Shown in pieces: positions 37,016-46,110 of a stretch of DNA of 64,000 nucleotides. The notes below the pieces were generated by a model. That model searched no databases and was not told the origin of the DNA. It was given only the letters and a program-made list of their open reading frames with translations. Source of the stretch: an uncultured Draconibacterium sp. (GTDB lineage: Bacteria > Bacteroidota > Bacteroidia > Bacteroidales > Prolixibacteraceae); assembly GCF_963675585.1 (NCBI RefSeq), contig NZ_OY776411.1, positions 563,001 through 627,000 of the forward strand. Reading direction: 5' to 3'. Each line of letters opens with the position of its first letter. Within the stretch, counting starts at the first letter, position 1. The position numbers and the translations under genes were made by a program.

Positions 37016-38128
37016 ATGGCAAACAAAATAACATCCTGGTTATATCCATTACTTATTTTAATTGTAGTATTTGCAGCACATCCGAAATACACTTTTTCGC
37101 AGGAAAGTATCGACATATCATATACTTCGGGCTCCATATTAGTACACAATTCTAAAATAGAACCAATTTCAAACAATCCTTTAACCGGCTTTTCAATTCG
37201 TTATTCGCGTAAAAACAACAATGGAGATCAGTGGCGAAAATATTACAACTGCCCAAACTATGGTTTTAATTACAAATTCAAGTCATTTAACTATCCCGAT
37301 GTTTTAGGAAACGCCCACGCACTCACTACTTTTTTGCAAATTTCATTTTTAAAACAACAACAGCATTTTGATATTGGTTTTACTGGAAGTGCCGGATTTG
37401 CATACCTGACAAAAACCTACGATGAAGTTTCAAATCCTGAAAATGTGGCAATTAGTACACATTTTAACATCACCGGCGAAGCACAATTTTATACCCGATT
37501 AACGTTTCACCCTGTATATATTGAATATTCGTATGGCCTTAACCATTTTTCCAACGGACTGATAAACTCGCCAAACCTGGGCATTAATTCATTAAACAAC
37601 CAGTTTACGCTGGGTTGGGAGTTTGAAAGGCAAATCGAAAAAACAAAACCGCCCAAAGAAGAAAGAACGCCTTATATAAAAAATGAATTTTGGTTATACA
37701 CTTCGGCAGGTACAAACAAATTAAAAGATTATAACAACCGTTTTCTGTTTTTGGCTGCCTCATTAAACTACTCAAAACAGTTAAATCCAATCAATAAACT
37801 TGGTATTGGAATCGACTTCATAAACGACGAGTCGTTAAATCAATACGCCATTATAAACTACAGGTACAACGGAGACTCCGATCTTAGTTTTCGTTTTGGC
37901 CCAAATATTCAGGGCGAATTTTTGTTTGGCAATCTCAGTTTTTTGGGTGCCTACGGTTTCTTTTTTGGCGATGCAACAAATTATGTTTCGCGCGCTTATT
38001 ATAAAGTTGGGGCAAAATATTATGCAAAAAACATTGTTGCTCTTACTATGATCAGGGCAGTGCCATTGTTTAAAGCGCAGGTTCTTGAATTTGGAATTGG
38101 GTATCGATTTCCACAAAAAAAAGATTGA
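37016..38128 (+). CDS. PagL-like lipid A deacylase / acyloxyacyl hydrolase
   Basis: The 370-residue protein has a signal peptide (IVVFAAHPKYTFSQ) and an outer-membrane-barrel strand pattern. YSYGLNHFSNGLINSPNLGIN contains the H-x-S-N-G core of PagL, whose His and Ser form part of the catalytic triad (here near residues 182 and 184). PagL removes the 3-O-acyl chain of lipid A in the outer membrane and tempers its immune activity. Proteobacterial PagL has about 150-190 residues; Bacteroidota relatives, like this one, are roughly twice that. The acid residue of the triad cannot be placed with confidence. It lies between comB and a C-S lyase gene, without clear operon ties. Confidence 0.8.
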   Translation: MANKITSWLYPLLILIVVFAAHPKYTFSQESIDISYTSGSILVHNSKIEPISNNPLTGFSIRYSRKNNNGDQWRKYYNCPNYGFNYKFKSFNYPDVLGNAHALTTFLQISFLKQQQHFDIGFTGSAGFAYLTKTYDEVSNPENVAISTHFNITGEAQFYTRLTFHPVYIEYSYGLNHFSNGLINSPNLGINSLNNQFTLGWEFERQIEKTKPPKEERTPYIKNEFWLYTSAGTNKLKDYNNRFLFLAASLNYSKQLNPINKLGIGIDFINDESLNQYAIINYRYNGDSDLSFRFGPNIQGEFLFGNLSFLGAYGFFFGDATNYVSRAYYKVGAKYYAKNIVALTMIRAVPLFKAQVLEFGIGYRFPQKKD

Positions 38129-38217
38129 GAAGCCAGTAGATTTCAGTTATCTTCGGCGAACAAAATTCAGGATATTGCATTTATATCTTATTTGCACTAC
38201 GATTTATTATACATGTT

Positions 38218-39387
38218 ATGAAAAAATACGATTTCGACGAAATAGTTCCGCGCAAAGGAACCAACTGTTTAAAACACGATGCCCTTGAAACTTTTTTTAA
38301 ATCGAAAGATCTGCTGCCGCTTTGGGTGGCCGACATGGATTTTAAAACACCCGATTTTATTGTTGAAGCCATAAAAAAACGTGCCGAACACGAAATTTTC
38401 GGCTACACTTTCCGACCCGATTCGTATTTTGAAGCCATTATTAACTGGATGAAACGACGCCACAACTGGGAAATTAAAAAGGAATGGATTTCGTTTAGCC
38501 CGGGTGTAGTAGCAGGTTTAACCTTTGCCGTTGAAAGTTTTTCGAAACCCGGAGATGGTGTAATTGTCCAGCCTCCGGTTTATTTCCCGTTTTTCGACTC
38601 CGTAAAAGGTACCAAACGAAAAATGATTGAAAATCCATTAAAAATTGAAAACGAAAGATACACCTTTGACCTGGAAGACCTAAAATCGAAAATTGACAAA
38701 AACACCAAACTACTGCTGCTTTGTAATCCACAAAATCCGGGCGGTATGGTTTGGACACGCGAAGAACTTGTTGCGCTTACTGATATCTGTCTGGAAAACA
38801 ACATTATGATTATTTCGGACGAAATTCATTCAGACTTGATTTTTGGAGATCACAAACACATTCCACTGGCCAGCATTTCGGAAGAAGTTGCCCAGAACTG
38901 TATGATTTCGATGGCACCCAGCAAAACTTTTAATGTTGCGGGCTTGACCTCATCGATGGTAATTATACCCAACAAAACAAAACTGGCCCGCTACGACCGT
39001 ACGATTGGAGTCGGACATTTGGGCATGGGCAATATTTTTGGATCGATTGCACTTGAAGCTGCTTACACGCACGGCGACGAGTGGCTCGAACAATTGCTCG
39101 ACTATTTATGGTCAAACTTCCAGCTTGTAAATGACTTTATGAAAGCCAGACTACCGCGTGTAAAAGTGATGAACCTGGAAGCAACTTACCTGGTTTGGAT
39201 GGATTTTACAGATTACGGAATGAAAAACGACGATCTGATGAAATTTCTGCTTGAAAATGCAGGAGTTGCACTAAACGATGGCGGACGTTTTGGAACCGGC
39301 GGCGACGGCTGGTTACGTATTAATATTGGCTGCCAACGCAGTGTGCTGCAAGAAGCGCTTAACAAACTGGAGAAAGCTTTTGGCTAA
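38218..39387 (+). CDS. MalY/PatB-type PLP-dependent C-S lyase
   Basis: The 389-residue cytoplasmic aminotransferase-fold protein has DEIVPRKGTNCLKHD at the start, LPLWVADMDFKTP (MalY/PatB signature), LLLCNPQNPGGMVWTREEL, ISDEIHSDLIF (PLP Asp) and MAPSKTFNVAGL with the Schiff-base Lys near residue 239. Enzymes of this group cleave cystathionine or cysteine conjugates to pyruvate, ammonia and a thiol. Length is usual for the family. It could be cystathionine beta-lyase in methionine synthesis or a detoxifying lyase; the neighbours do not decide. It ends just before an REPIN-like inverted repeat. Confidence 0.9.
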   Translation: MKKYDFDEIVPRKGTNCLKHDALETFFKSKDLLPLWVADMDFKTPDFIVEAIKKRAEHEIFGYTFRPDSYFEAIINWMKRRHNWEIKKEWISFSPGVVAGLTFAVESFSKPGDGVIVQPPVYFPFFDSVKGTKRKMIENPLKIENERYTFDLEDLKSKIDKNTKLLLLCNPQNPGGMVWTREELVALTDICLENNIMIISDEIHSDLIFGDHKHIPLASISEEVAQNCMISMAPSKTFNVAGLTSSMVIIPNKTKLARYDRTIGVGHLGMGNIFGSIALEAAYTHGDEWLEQLLDYLWSNFQLVNDFMKARLPRVKVMNLEATYLVWMDFTDYGMKNDDLMKFLLENAGVALNDGGRFGTGGDGWLRINIGCQRSVLQEALNKLEKAFG

Positions 39388-39393
39388 GCTATT

Positions 39394-39541
39394 TTTTGCA
39401 CCGTCTTTCAAGGCGGTGATCCCGAATTCGCCATCTCAGTCAGATTTTTAAAGATTTTTGTATAATTGAATTTACAAAAATCCTTAAAAATCAATACTAC
39501 TACTCCTTCATTCATTCACCGCTCTAAAGAACGGTGCAAAA
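39394..39541. repeat. REPIN-like element: two inverted hairpins with nested inverted repeats
   Basis: Each end has a CACCG-N10-CGGTG hairpin (39399-39418 and 39517-39536). TTTTGCACCGT (39394-39404) pairs with ACGGTGCAAAA (39531-39541). Inside, GATTTTTAAAGATTTTTGTA (39443-39462) is inverted, with one mismatch, at 39473-39492. The 148-bp unit lies between two convergent genes and may also terminate both. Confidence 0.7.
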
Positions 39542-39575
39542 ATACAACTATCAGTGATCGTATTCCGAATAAAAC

Positions 39576-40127
39576 TCATTTAACCTTATCAGGATTCTTT
39601 TTTATAAAGTCGGACCAGTTTTTATATTCCTTCGACTTTTGAGGTTTATTTAATTGTATAAAATGACAAATGGCAACAGCAACGGCATCGGTTTCGTCAA
39701 GTACTTTGTCCATATCTTTTAAGTTGTACACTTTCTGAAGAAAATAAGCCACCTGCTCTTTTGAAGCCCTACCCATTCCGGTAATTGCCTGTTTAACCAA
39801 AAGCGGCGCATATTCGTGTATCGGCACATTGTGCATAAGTGCTGCGGCCATTAGTACTCCCTGCCCGCGACCCAGCTTTAACATCGATTGCACATTTTTC
39901 CCATAAAAAGGCGCTTCAATCGCCATTACGTCGGGTTTGTATTCCTCTACCAAATGCAAAGCCCGCTGATGCAAATATTTCAATCTCATATAATGGTCGG
40001 AGTATTTTTTGGGAGTAATGTTTCCCATGTGCAAAATCACCGGCTTTTTGTTCCGTATTTCTACTAAGCCGTAACCGGTAACTGTAGTTCCGGGGTCGAT
40101 GCCTAATATTCGTAGTGGTTTCTCCAT
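39576..40127 (-). CDS. ruvC: Crossover junction endodeoxyribonuclease RuvC
   Basis: The 183-residue protein has all RuvC catalytic parts: RILGIDPGTTVTGYG (first Asp), DVMAIEAPFYGKNVQS (Glu), and LDETDAVAVAICH near the C-terminus with the last two acidic residues. It cuts Holliday junctions in a symmetric manner with RuvAB during recombinational repair. The ATG at 40127 is preferred to the TTG at 40154, giving a length typical of the family. RuvA and RuvB genes are not adjacent, which is common in Bacteroidota. The gene stands alone on the minus strand, facing the C-S lyase gene across the REPIN-like element. Confidence 0.96.
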   Translation of the reverse strand: MEKPLRILGIDPGTTVTGYGLVEIRNKKPVILHMGNITPKKYSDHYMRLKYLHQRALHLVEEYKPDVMAIEAPFYGKNVQSMLKLGRGQGVLMAAALMHNVPIHEYAPLLVKQAITGMGRASKEQVAYFLQKVYNLKDMDKVLDETDAVAVAICHFIQLNKPQKSKEYKNWSDFIKKNPDKVK

Positions 40128-40361
40128 GCGTTGAAAATAGTAATTTGTTGCCAACCTGCAGGCAAAAGTACCTTTATTGTTTTGTTCCTTCGGAACTTGA
40201 GTTCAATTTATCCACGAATTACACTGATTACACTAAATATTCAGAAAAACCAATAAGATTCGTTTATAGGAACCACAATAGATTAGTTTAACAATTACAG
40301 TTTTTGATTGCCAATTGCTTATTCAATATAAGATTGTTAATCGAAATTCGAACATCTTCAT

Positions 40362-41249
40362 TCATCTCCGTTTCCTTCGATCGAGCTGCTGCACCAGCAC
40401 TCCCGAAACAATAAATAGCAAACCAATAAACGTTGTAACGTAGATGGTTTCCTTTAAAATAAGGTGAATAAATACCAGCGACAGAAAAGGTGCAAAAAAT
40501 ACCAGGTTGCCAATTTTGGCATTGCTGCTGGTCAGATTCATGGCTTTTAACCACAACACATAAGTAATTCCAACCTCAAAAATTCCGGAATAAATGGTAG
40601 CGATAAAAGCTTCGCCCCAATGTACTTTAAACGACGAGAACAATGCTACAACCGGAGTCAGGTAGATTAGCCCGATGGCAAAATTCAGAAAGAGTTTAAC
40701 GATCTGGTCGCGCGTGTCTTTTACATTAAATATCCAGTACAACGACCACAATATTGAGCTTCCAACGGCCAGCACCACTCCCAGCGGATTGGTGTTGCCA
40801 AATCCATCGAAACCTCCCTGCGACGAAATAAAAAACACGCCCACAAAACTTATCAGCAGTGCCACAAAACTTATCCAGCTGATCTTTTGTTTGAGCATCG
40901 GTACCGAAAGCAGCGCCAGCGTAATCGGCCAGATCATATTCAGCGGTTGTGCCACTTGTGCCGGAAGCAATGAATATGCCTTAAATAACACGAGGTAATA
41001 TAATAGCGGATTAAAAGCCCCCATTAACAGCGAATACAACCATTCGCGTTTGGTCTGCTTAAATATTAAATGCGTTTTTCGTTGCACAACCAACACAAAA
41101 AACAAAAGCACCACTGTTACCGCTGACACATAAAATATAAGCTGAATAAAATCGTACTCGCGCAGCGCCAGTTTAAACGATGTGGCCACGGTCGACCAGA
41201 ATAACACAGCCAATCCGGCATATACATATGTTCTAACAATTCGCGACAT
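40362..41249 (-). CDS. EamA-family (DMT) transporter
   Basis: The 295-residue inner-membrane protein has ten helices in two EamA repeats: AGLAVLFWSTVATSFKLAL in the first and LGVVLAVGSSILWSLYWIF in the second, with the usual basic end (DRRKRR). Members move metabolites such as amino acids or nucleosides, mostly outward; the substrate is not predictable here. The ATG at 41249 follows directly from a Bacteroidota-like AT-rich leader. The 207 bp between it and ruvC hold only word-like repeats (ATCCACGAATTACACTGATTA shortened) common in such genomes. Confidence 0.88.
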   Translation of the reverse strand: MSRIVRTYVYAGLAVLFWSTVATSFKLALREYDFIQLIFYVSAVTVVLLFFVLVVQRKTHLIFKQTKREWLYSLLMGAFNPLLYYLVLFKAYSLLPAQVAQPLNMIWPITLALLSVPMLKQKISWISFVALLISFVGVFFISSQGGFDGFGNTNPLGVVLAVGSSILWSLYWIFNVKDTRDQIVKLFLNFAIGLIYLTPVVALFSSFKVHWGEAFIATIYSGIFEVGITYVLWLKAMNLTSSNAKIGNLVFFAPFLSLVFIHLILKETIYVTTFIGLLFIVSGVLVQQLDRRKRR

Positions 41250-41375
41250 AAGCTGGTAAAATCAGAATGCCAAAGTACGAAAAGAAATTGAATGGGTTTT
41301 CTCGGTATAAATGAGGCAAGCCTGCAAAAACGCCCGAAACATTTAGTTTTTCATTCGCCCGTTGCTTTTTTCACC

Positions 41376-41570
41376 CATAAACAAACCTTTAAACCACAAG
41401 AAATCTAAAGGAAGGAGTTTAACCAAACGTTTAAGCCCCAAAAGATTCGCCGGTCGAGGTTTAACCAAACGTTTAAGCCCCAAAAAGGATGATAGTCTGC
41501 GCTTAACCAAACGTTTATGCCCCGAAAGAGCTTTTGGCCATGTTTAAACAAATATTTAAGCCATAAAATG
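41376..41570. repeat. Degenerate tandem repeat, period 42 bp, five copies
   Basis: The core AACCAAACGTTTAAGCCCC begins at 41421 and 41463 (perfect), with variants at 41379, 41505 and 41546. Spacing is 42, 42, 42 and 41 bp. Each core contains the palindrome AAACGTTT; the 14-16 bp between cores are unrelated. Because the period is a multiple of three, repetitive frames arise on both strands (LTKRLSPK on plus, FWGLNVWLN on minus), but neither looks like a real gene. Confidence 0.8.
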
Positions 41571-41703
41571 CTTTTCCCCAATAAACGAATGCAATGGCAA
41601 CAAAAAGTTGGGCCATATGATCGTTGCACAAAATTCTGAAAACAACGCAACCATAACAGCCGAAAAACAATCATCAAAGAAAACCATGGCCCAAAAAGCT
41701 ATT

Positions 41704-42162
41704 ATGAAAAAAGCACTTATCTATTTAGTTTTCATTTTTGCAAGCACAAATTGGTCTTGTGATAAACAAGACAAATGTATTGATGTTGATTGTTTTACCC
41801 CGCCACCCCCCTTTGTGTTTGAGCTGGTTGATAAAACAACAGGAGAAAATCTATTTACATCAGGTGTATTAAGCTCTGAAGACATTCAGATTGTGAACCT
41901 TGATGACAATAGCAATGTTGAATTTCAATTTATTGATGAGAATGATTTTAATGTTATTCACATCTATTCTATCGGCTGGAAAACTCAGACTATTACTTAC
42001 TCGATTGAAATCTCATCAGAAAGGTTGTTTACATTGTTTGTCGATGCTGAAAGGTTAAGTAAGAATTGTTGTGCTTTTACAAGATATAATGAAATAGAAA
42101 TAGACGGTTCGGAATTTGAATTAAACGGACTAAGTGGAATATATAAATTATTAGTTGAATAA
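41704..42162 (+). CDS. Small lipoprotein of unknown function
   Basis: With the ATG at 41704 the product has 152 residues and starts with a lipoprotein signal (LIYLVFIFASTNWSC). The mature part has a Pro run (FTPPPPF) and a beta-rich stretch (FVFELVDKTTGENLF, SIGWKTQTITYSIEIS) ending in ELNGLSGIYKLLVE. It resembles the many small uncharacterised Bacteroidota lipoproteins. Longer in-frame starts reach back to 41608 but place 32 polar residues before the signal and are rejected. It is convergent with the TPR protein gene and lies beside the 42-bp repeats. Function unknown. Confidence 0.7.
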   Translation: MKKALIYLVFIFASTNWSCDKQDKCIDVDCFTPPPPFVFELVDKTTGENLFTSGVLSSEDIQIVNLDDNSNVEFQFIDENDFNVIHIYSIGWKTQTITYSIEISSERLFTLFVDAERLSKNCCAFTRYNEIEIDGSEFELNGLSGIYKLLVE

Positions 42163-42192
42163 AAACTGGAGCAGAAGGTGCTACAGTTGATC

Positions 42193-44082
42193 CTAAAACT
42201 CCGTATTTTCAATGGCCCGCTCAAAAAGCCCTTCGTTACTTTCCGGTTCTTTATCGGGATAAATTTCTCTTAGTTCGCGATACTTTGCCCTCGATTCTTC
42301 AATAAATACACTTCCCGGAAAGCTACTCAACATTAGCTTGTACAACTCTTTTGCTTTTTCTTTTTGATCGAGTTGATAGTTGTAAATTTCGGCCTGCATA
42401 AAAAGTGCATCATCTCCCAAAAGTTCGTAGCTAAAATCTGTTATTATTGTCTCCAGGTATTCAACGGCCAAAGCATAGTTCTGTTTTTCCACTTCAATTT
42501 TAGCTTTTCTGAACAGAATATCATCAACCAAAGTATGGTACGGATAAATATCGGCAATTGAATCGAGCACCTGCATTGCTTCGTGTTCGCGATTCTGAAA
42601 AAACAACAAATCGGCTTTTGCAAACATCTGCAAAGGCACAGCAGTGGTATCCAGGTTAAGGTTGTTTCCAATCATCATGGCAAGTTCCATCGCGTCGTTG
42701 GCCGTCAGCTTCGAGGTACTGGCTTTTAACACATCGAGCTGTGCTTTTGCCCAGCTAAAATTCCCCATGTAATAACCCAAACGAGCCTTTTTCAATTTTA
42801 CATCGTCACCCAGCGTGTTCTTTTTATTGGCATCAATCACTTGCGAATAAATCAACATAGCTTCCCAGGGATCGTCGGCATACACATAAATATCAGCCAT
42901 TTCGGTCTTTAAAAATCCTATTTCTTCTGGTTTTAACTGAGGAATTTTTAATCCCTTTTCCAAAACCAACAAGGCTTTTTCAGTATCGTTTAAATAAAAG
43001 GCCATTAAATGTGCATATTCCTGAATCAGATTCAAAGTAGCCGGTCCGTAGCTCAGGTAATTCAATCCCTTCTCAAATTCATCGGCCAGCGTAATTCCTT
43101 TTGTTTTATCGTCTTTAAATTCGCTTACATACTCCAAATACGAAGCATGGATATTTCGTGCAAAAGCCTGATTAAAATACTCATTTGCTTCGCCTTTGCC
43201 CATTAAATAACCAAAAGCTTTTTTGGCTTCAGCATACTCTTTGCTTCGTAAAGCCATATCGCCCAGTTGCGCAATCTGACCTGCTTCCTCACCGGTTCGT
43301 TTATCCAATGCAATGGACTGACGCAAAGCACTCGAAAATTTCTTTTCCTGCAGAAAAAACCAAATCAACAAACGATTGTAGCCAATAACCTGTGGTTCCG
43401 TTTGAATTCTTGCTAATACCTGTCCTCTGAATTTATCCCGCAATCCATTGTCGATATCCAAACGCATGGCCGACGACAAACTGCTTTGCACACGAGCCAA
43501 ATGGCTTTCGTTTTGTTGCAATAAATTCAGGTACTCCTCCATCATATTTTCGTAGTCGCGCAAGTACAGATACGATCGTGCCAACTCGTAACTAAACGAC
43601 TCGCCTGGCAACATTTCTCTTCCTTTCAAATAGGTTTGTTTGGCCCAGTCGTATTCTCCCCAACTCAAAAAAGCATTGGCCGTGGTTAAATAACTTCCAC
43701 GGTTGGTCTGAATCGAATTTATCGCCTCTTTAAATTTTTCGCTCGCTTCCTCGTTTCGGTTTTGTACATCTAAAATGTGCCCCCAGTGTACCAGGTACTC
43801 CGAACGAACCTGACTTTGCTTTTTGCTGGCATTTTCTATTTCAGCTTCTGCTTTGGGATAATCTTTTAGTTCGATTAAACAAGTGAGGTAATACCGGAAA
43901 TAGGTACTGCTTTTTGTTAGCTGATGCACCTCCTTTAGCAAGGGCATTGCCTTTTCGTAGTCTTTTGCGTTGTAATACCGAATGGCAAGACTCGACTTGG
44001 TTTGAACCTCGGACTGTTTGCGCTGCGCAAAACCGGTATTCAAACCAAAAATCAATAGAAATAAGATTATTAAGTACCTCAT
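42193..44082 (-). CDS. Secreted tetratricopeptide-repeat protein
   Basis: The 629-residue protein has a signal peptide (YLIILFLLIFGLNTGFAQ) and is helical throughout, with TPR-type units such as SSLAIRYYNAKDYEKAMPLLKEV, YPKAEAEIENASKKQ, EYAEAKKAFGYLMGKGEANEY and QNYALAVEYLETIITDFSYELLGDDALF near the end (quoted in part). It is likely a periplasmic or outer-membrane-associated scaffold. TPR proteins of this size in Bacteroidota occur with gliding/type IX secretion and with Bat aerotolerance proteins, but no such neighbour is present. The ATG at 44082 is taken instead of a GTG ten codons upstream. It is divergent from lipA. Confidence 0.8.
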   Translation of the reverse strand: MRYLIILFLLIFGLNTGFAQRKQSEVQTKSSLAIRYYNAKDYEKAMPLLKEVHQLTKSSTYFRYYLTCLIELKDYPKAEAEIENASKKQSQVRSEYLVHWGHILDVQNRNEEASEKFKEAINSIQTNRGSYLTTANAFLSWGEYDWAKQTYLKGREMLPGESFSYELARSYLYLRDYENMMEEYLNLLQQNESHLARVQSSLSSAMRLDIDNGLRDKFRGQVLARIQTEPQVIGYNRLLIWFFLQEKKFSSALRQSIALDKRTGEEAGQIAQLGDMALRSKEYAEAKKAFGYLMGKGEANEYFNQAFARNIHASYLEYVSEFKDDKTKGITLADEFEKGLNYLSYGPATLNLIQEYAHLMAFYLNDTEKALLVLEKGLKIPQLKPEEIGFLKTEMADIYVYADDPWEAMLIYSQVIDANKKNTLGDDVKLKKARLGYYMGNFSWAKAQLDVLKASTSKLTANDAMELAMMIGNNLNLDTTAVPLQMFAKADLLFFQNREHEAMQVLDSIADIYPYHTLVDDILFRKAKIEVEKQNYALAVEYLETIITDFSYELLGDDALFMQAEIYNYQLDQKEKAKELYKLMLSSFPGSVFIEESRAKYRELREIYPDKEPESNEGLFERAIENTEF

Positions 44083-44222
44083 AATTTTCAAAGTCCTACA
44101 AAAATAACACACTTACTCAAACAATGGTTTTTTTGAAAACAATTTTGCTTTTTGATAGTTTATCAAAACTATATAGATGAGAATCTATTTAAGTATTATT
44201 AATTCATTTAAACAGTTTCTTA

Positions 44223-44230
44223 TACATTTG
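44223..44230 (+). promoter_or_regulatory. Promoter -7 element of lipA (TACATTTG)
   Basis: TACATTTG matches TAnnTTTG, 18 bp before the lipA ATG; the transcript would have a very short leader. A TTTG -33 box is not evident at standard spacing. Confidence 0.45.
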
Positions 44231-44248
44231 CACTAAATTTTTTCAGAT

Positions 44249-45112
44249 ATGGCTCACGAGTTGAAAGGAAGGCAGCGACTGCCCAAGTGGATGAAGATGA
44301 AAATGCCAAAAGGCGAAAGCTATTCGAAGGTTAAGAATTTGGTAGACAAACATGGTTTACACACCATTTGCACCAGCGGAAATTGCCCGAACATTGGTGA
44401 ATGCTGGAACCGCGGAACCGCTACATTTATGATACTGGGGAACATTTGTACCCGCAAATGTAAATTCTGCTCGGTACCCAACGGAGTACCTTTGCCAGCT
44501 GATTTGGAAGAACCCAAAAAACTGGCAGAATCGGTTCGTATAATGGGAGTAAAACATTGTGTTATTACATCGGTTGACCGCGACGACATGGAAGATCAGG
44601 GTGCCGGAATATGGGCCGAAACCATACGCGAAGTAAAACGTGTAAATCCGGATACCAAAATCGAGGTGCTGATTCCTGATTTTAGAGGCAAGGAAGAACT
44701 TATTCAGCAAGTAATTGATGCAGGTCCGGATGTAATATCACACAACCTGGAAACCACCGAAAAACTGACACCTTTTATTCGTTTTGCCGCCAAATACCGT
44801 CGTAGTCTGGATGTAATAAAATACGTGGCTGATAATTTTGGAAGAGCAAAATCGGGAATCATGCTTGGTCTTGGCGAAACCCACGAGGATGTTTTAAAAA
44901 CAATGGACGACCTGCTGGAAGCCGGTTGTAAAGTTATGACCATTGGTCAATACCTCGCCCCAACAGCCAAACACATGCCGGTGCAGGAATACATCGAACC
45001 CGAAAAATTTATTGAATACCGCAACATTGGAATAAAAAAAGGATTTAAGTTTGTGGAAAGCTCGCCTTTGGTGCGCAGCTCATACCGGGCCGAAGAGCAT
45101 GTAAATGCATAG
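44249..45112 (+). CDS. lipA: Lipoyl synthase LipA
   Basis: The 287-residue radical-SAM enzyme inserts two sulfurs into protein-bound octanoyl groups. The auxiliary cluster motif CTSGNCPNIGEC (C-x4-C-x5-C), the radical-SAM motif CTRKCKFC and the C-terminal RSSY (VRSSYRAEEH) that ligates the auxiliary cluster are all present. Length is normal. lipB follows 140 bp downstream on the same strand, and a salvage ligase (lplA) lies 11 kb away, so this organism can both make and scavenge lipoate for its 2-oxoacid dehydrogenases and glycine cleavage system. Confidence 0.98.
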   Translation: MAHELKGRQRLPKWMKMKMPKGESYSKVKNLVDKHGLHTICTSGNCPNIGECWNRGTATFMILGNICTRKCKFCSVPNGVPLPADLEEPKKLAESVRIMGVKHCVITSVDRDDMEDQGAGIWAETIREVKRVNPDTKIEVLIPDFRGKEELIQQVIDAGPDVISHNLETTEKLTPFIRFAAKYRRSLDVIKYVADNFGRAKSGIMLGLGETHEDVLKTMDDLLEAGCKVMTIGQYLAPTAKHMPVQEYIEPEKFIEYRNIGIKKGFKFVESSPLVRSSYRAEEHVNA

Positions 45113-45252
45113 TACACGGAAGTTTGAAGCACAAAGGATGAAGAGCCAGAAAAGTAACTGAGTGAATGAGTTAATGGGTGAATGGGTGAATGAGGATGAA
45201 AACTCGCAACTCGTAGCTTGAGGCTTGCAGCTTATGGCTAAAAATCAAAAAT
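45113..45252. repeat. Word-like repeats between lipA and lipB
   Basis: GAATGAGTTAATGGGTGAATGGGTGAATGAG-type septamer repeats (GTGAATG three times) precede GCAACTCGTAGCTTGAGGC/GCTTGCAGCTTATGGC (shown in part). Such degenerate repeats are frequent between Bacteroidota genes; here they sit inside a likely operon. Confidence 0.5.
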
Positions 45253-45921
45253 ATGGCAAATTTTAATTACATCGACGTTGGATTAAAAGACTACAAAGAT
45301 TGCTGGGATTACCAGGAAGAACTTTTAAAAGACGTTTCTGACGATAAACGTGCACTGAAACATGCTTCTGAAAAGAATCATTTTATTTTGGTTGAACATC
45401 CACACGTATATACACTCGGGAAAAGCGGCGACGAAAGTAACCTCCTGGCAGCCGGCGATTTTCTTAAAAAAATTGATGCCACATTTTATAAAATAAACCG
45501 CGGTGGCGACATTACCTACCATGGCCCGGGCCAGTTAGTGGGCTACCCGATCATCGATCTTGAATATTACAAAATCGGGGTGCGCGAGTACATCGAAAAA
45601 ATGGAAGATGCCATAATTGCAACCATTGCCGAGTACGGTGTGGAAGGTGGTCGTAAAGAAGGAGCAACCGGTGTTTGGCTGCAACCCGACCACAAAGTGC
45701 GTGCGCGTAAAATTTGTGCCATCGGTGTTCGGGTTAGCCGTTATGTTACCATGCACGGGTTTGCTTTGAATGTGAATACCGACATGCGTTATTACAATTA
45801 CATCAATCCTTGTGGATTTGCTTCTTCTGCAGTAACTTCTCTTCAACAGGAATTAGGACATGAAGTTTCGATGGATGAAGTTAAAAAAGTGGCAATGGAA
45901 AAGTTCAATTCTATTTATTAA
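45253..45921 (+). CDS. lipB: Lipoyl(octanoyl) transferase LipB
   Basis: The 222-residue protein moves octanoyl from acyl carrier protein to lipoyl domains. NRGGDITYHGPGQLVGYPI is the family signature, ARKICAIGVRVSRYVTMHGF has the conserved Lys near residue 154, and NPCGFASSAVTSL holds the catalytic Cys near 187. Length and motif spacing are normal. It acts before LipA, encoded directly upstream. A good terminator closes the pair. Confidence 0.97.
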   Translation: MANFNYIDVGLKDYKDCWDYQEELLKDVSDDKRALKHASEKNHFILVEHPHVYTLGKSGDESNLLAAGDFLKKIDATFYKINRGGDITYHGPGQLVGYPIIDLEYYKIGVREYIEKMEDAIIATIAEYGVEGGRKEGATGVWLQPDHKVRARKICAIGVRVSRYVTMHGFALNVNTDMRYYNYINPCGFASSAVTSLQQELGHEVSMDEVKKVAMEKFNSIY

Positions 45922-45976
45922 AATTGGATTGAAAGAGCAGTAGTTCAGAATAGAACCTACATATTAATATAAAAAG

Positions 45977-46003
45977 AAAAGGAGACTCAATAGTCTCCTT
46001 TTT
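45977..46003 (+). terminator. Terminator after lipB
   Basis: AAAAGGAGAC (45977-45986) and GTCTCCTTTT (45993-46002) form a 10-bp stem with a 6-nt loop and T tail, 56 nt after the stop. Confidence 0.88.
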
Positions 46004-46110
46004 AAATGTTAACCCCCAAACACACATAATACCTGAACGGTATTACACTGCAATAATAATTCTTTTCGCTTTCCCTCCAAATAAATCGGATATGATAAAT
46101 AACATATTAA

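Noticed and set aside
41376..41570. Possible CRISPR array from regular repeats and unlike spacers
   Set aside because: Repeats of about 27 bp are degenerate, spacers are only about 15 bp, and no cas gene is in the window.
41405..41677. Minus-strand frame with FWGLNVWLN repeats as a repeat protein
   Set aside because: It arises from the 42-bp tandem repeat, whose period is a multiple of three and opens frames on both strands; it has no signal or conserved domain.
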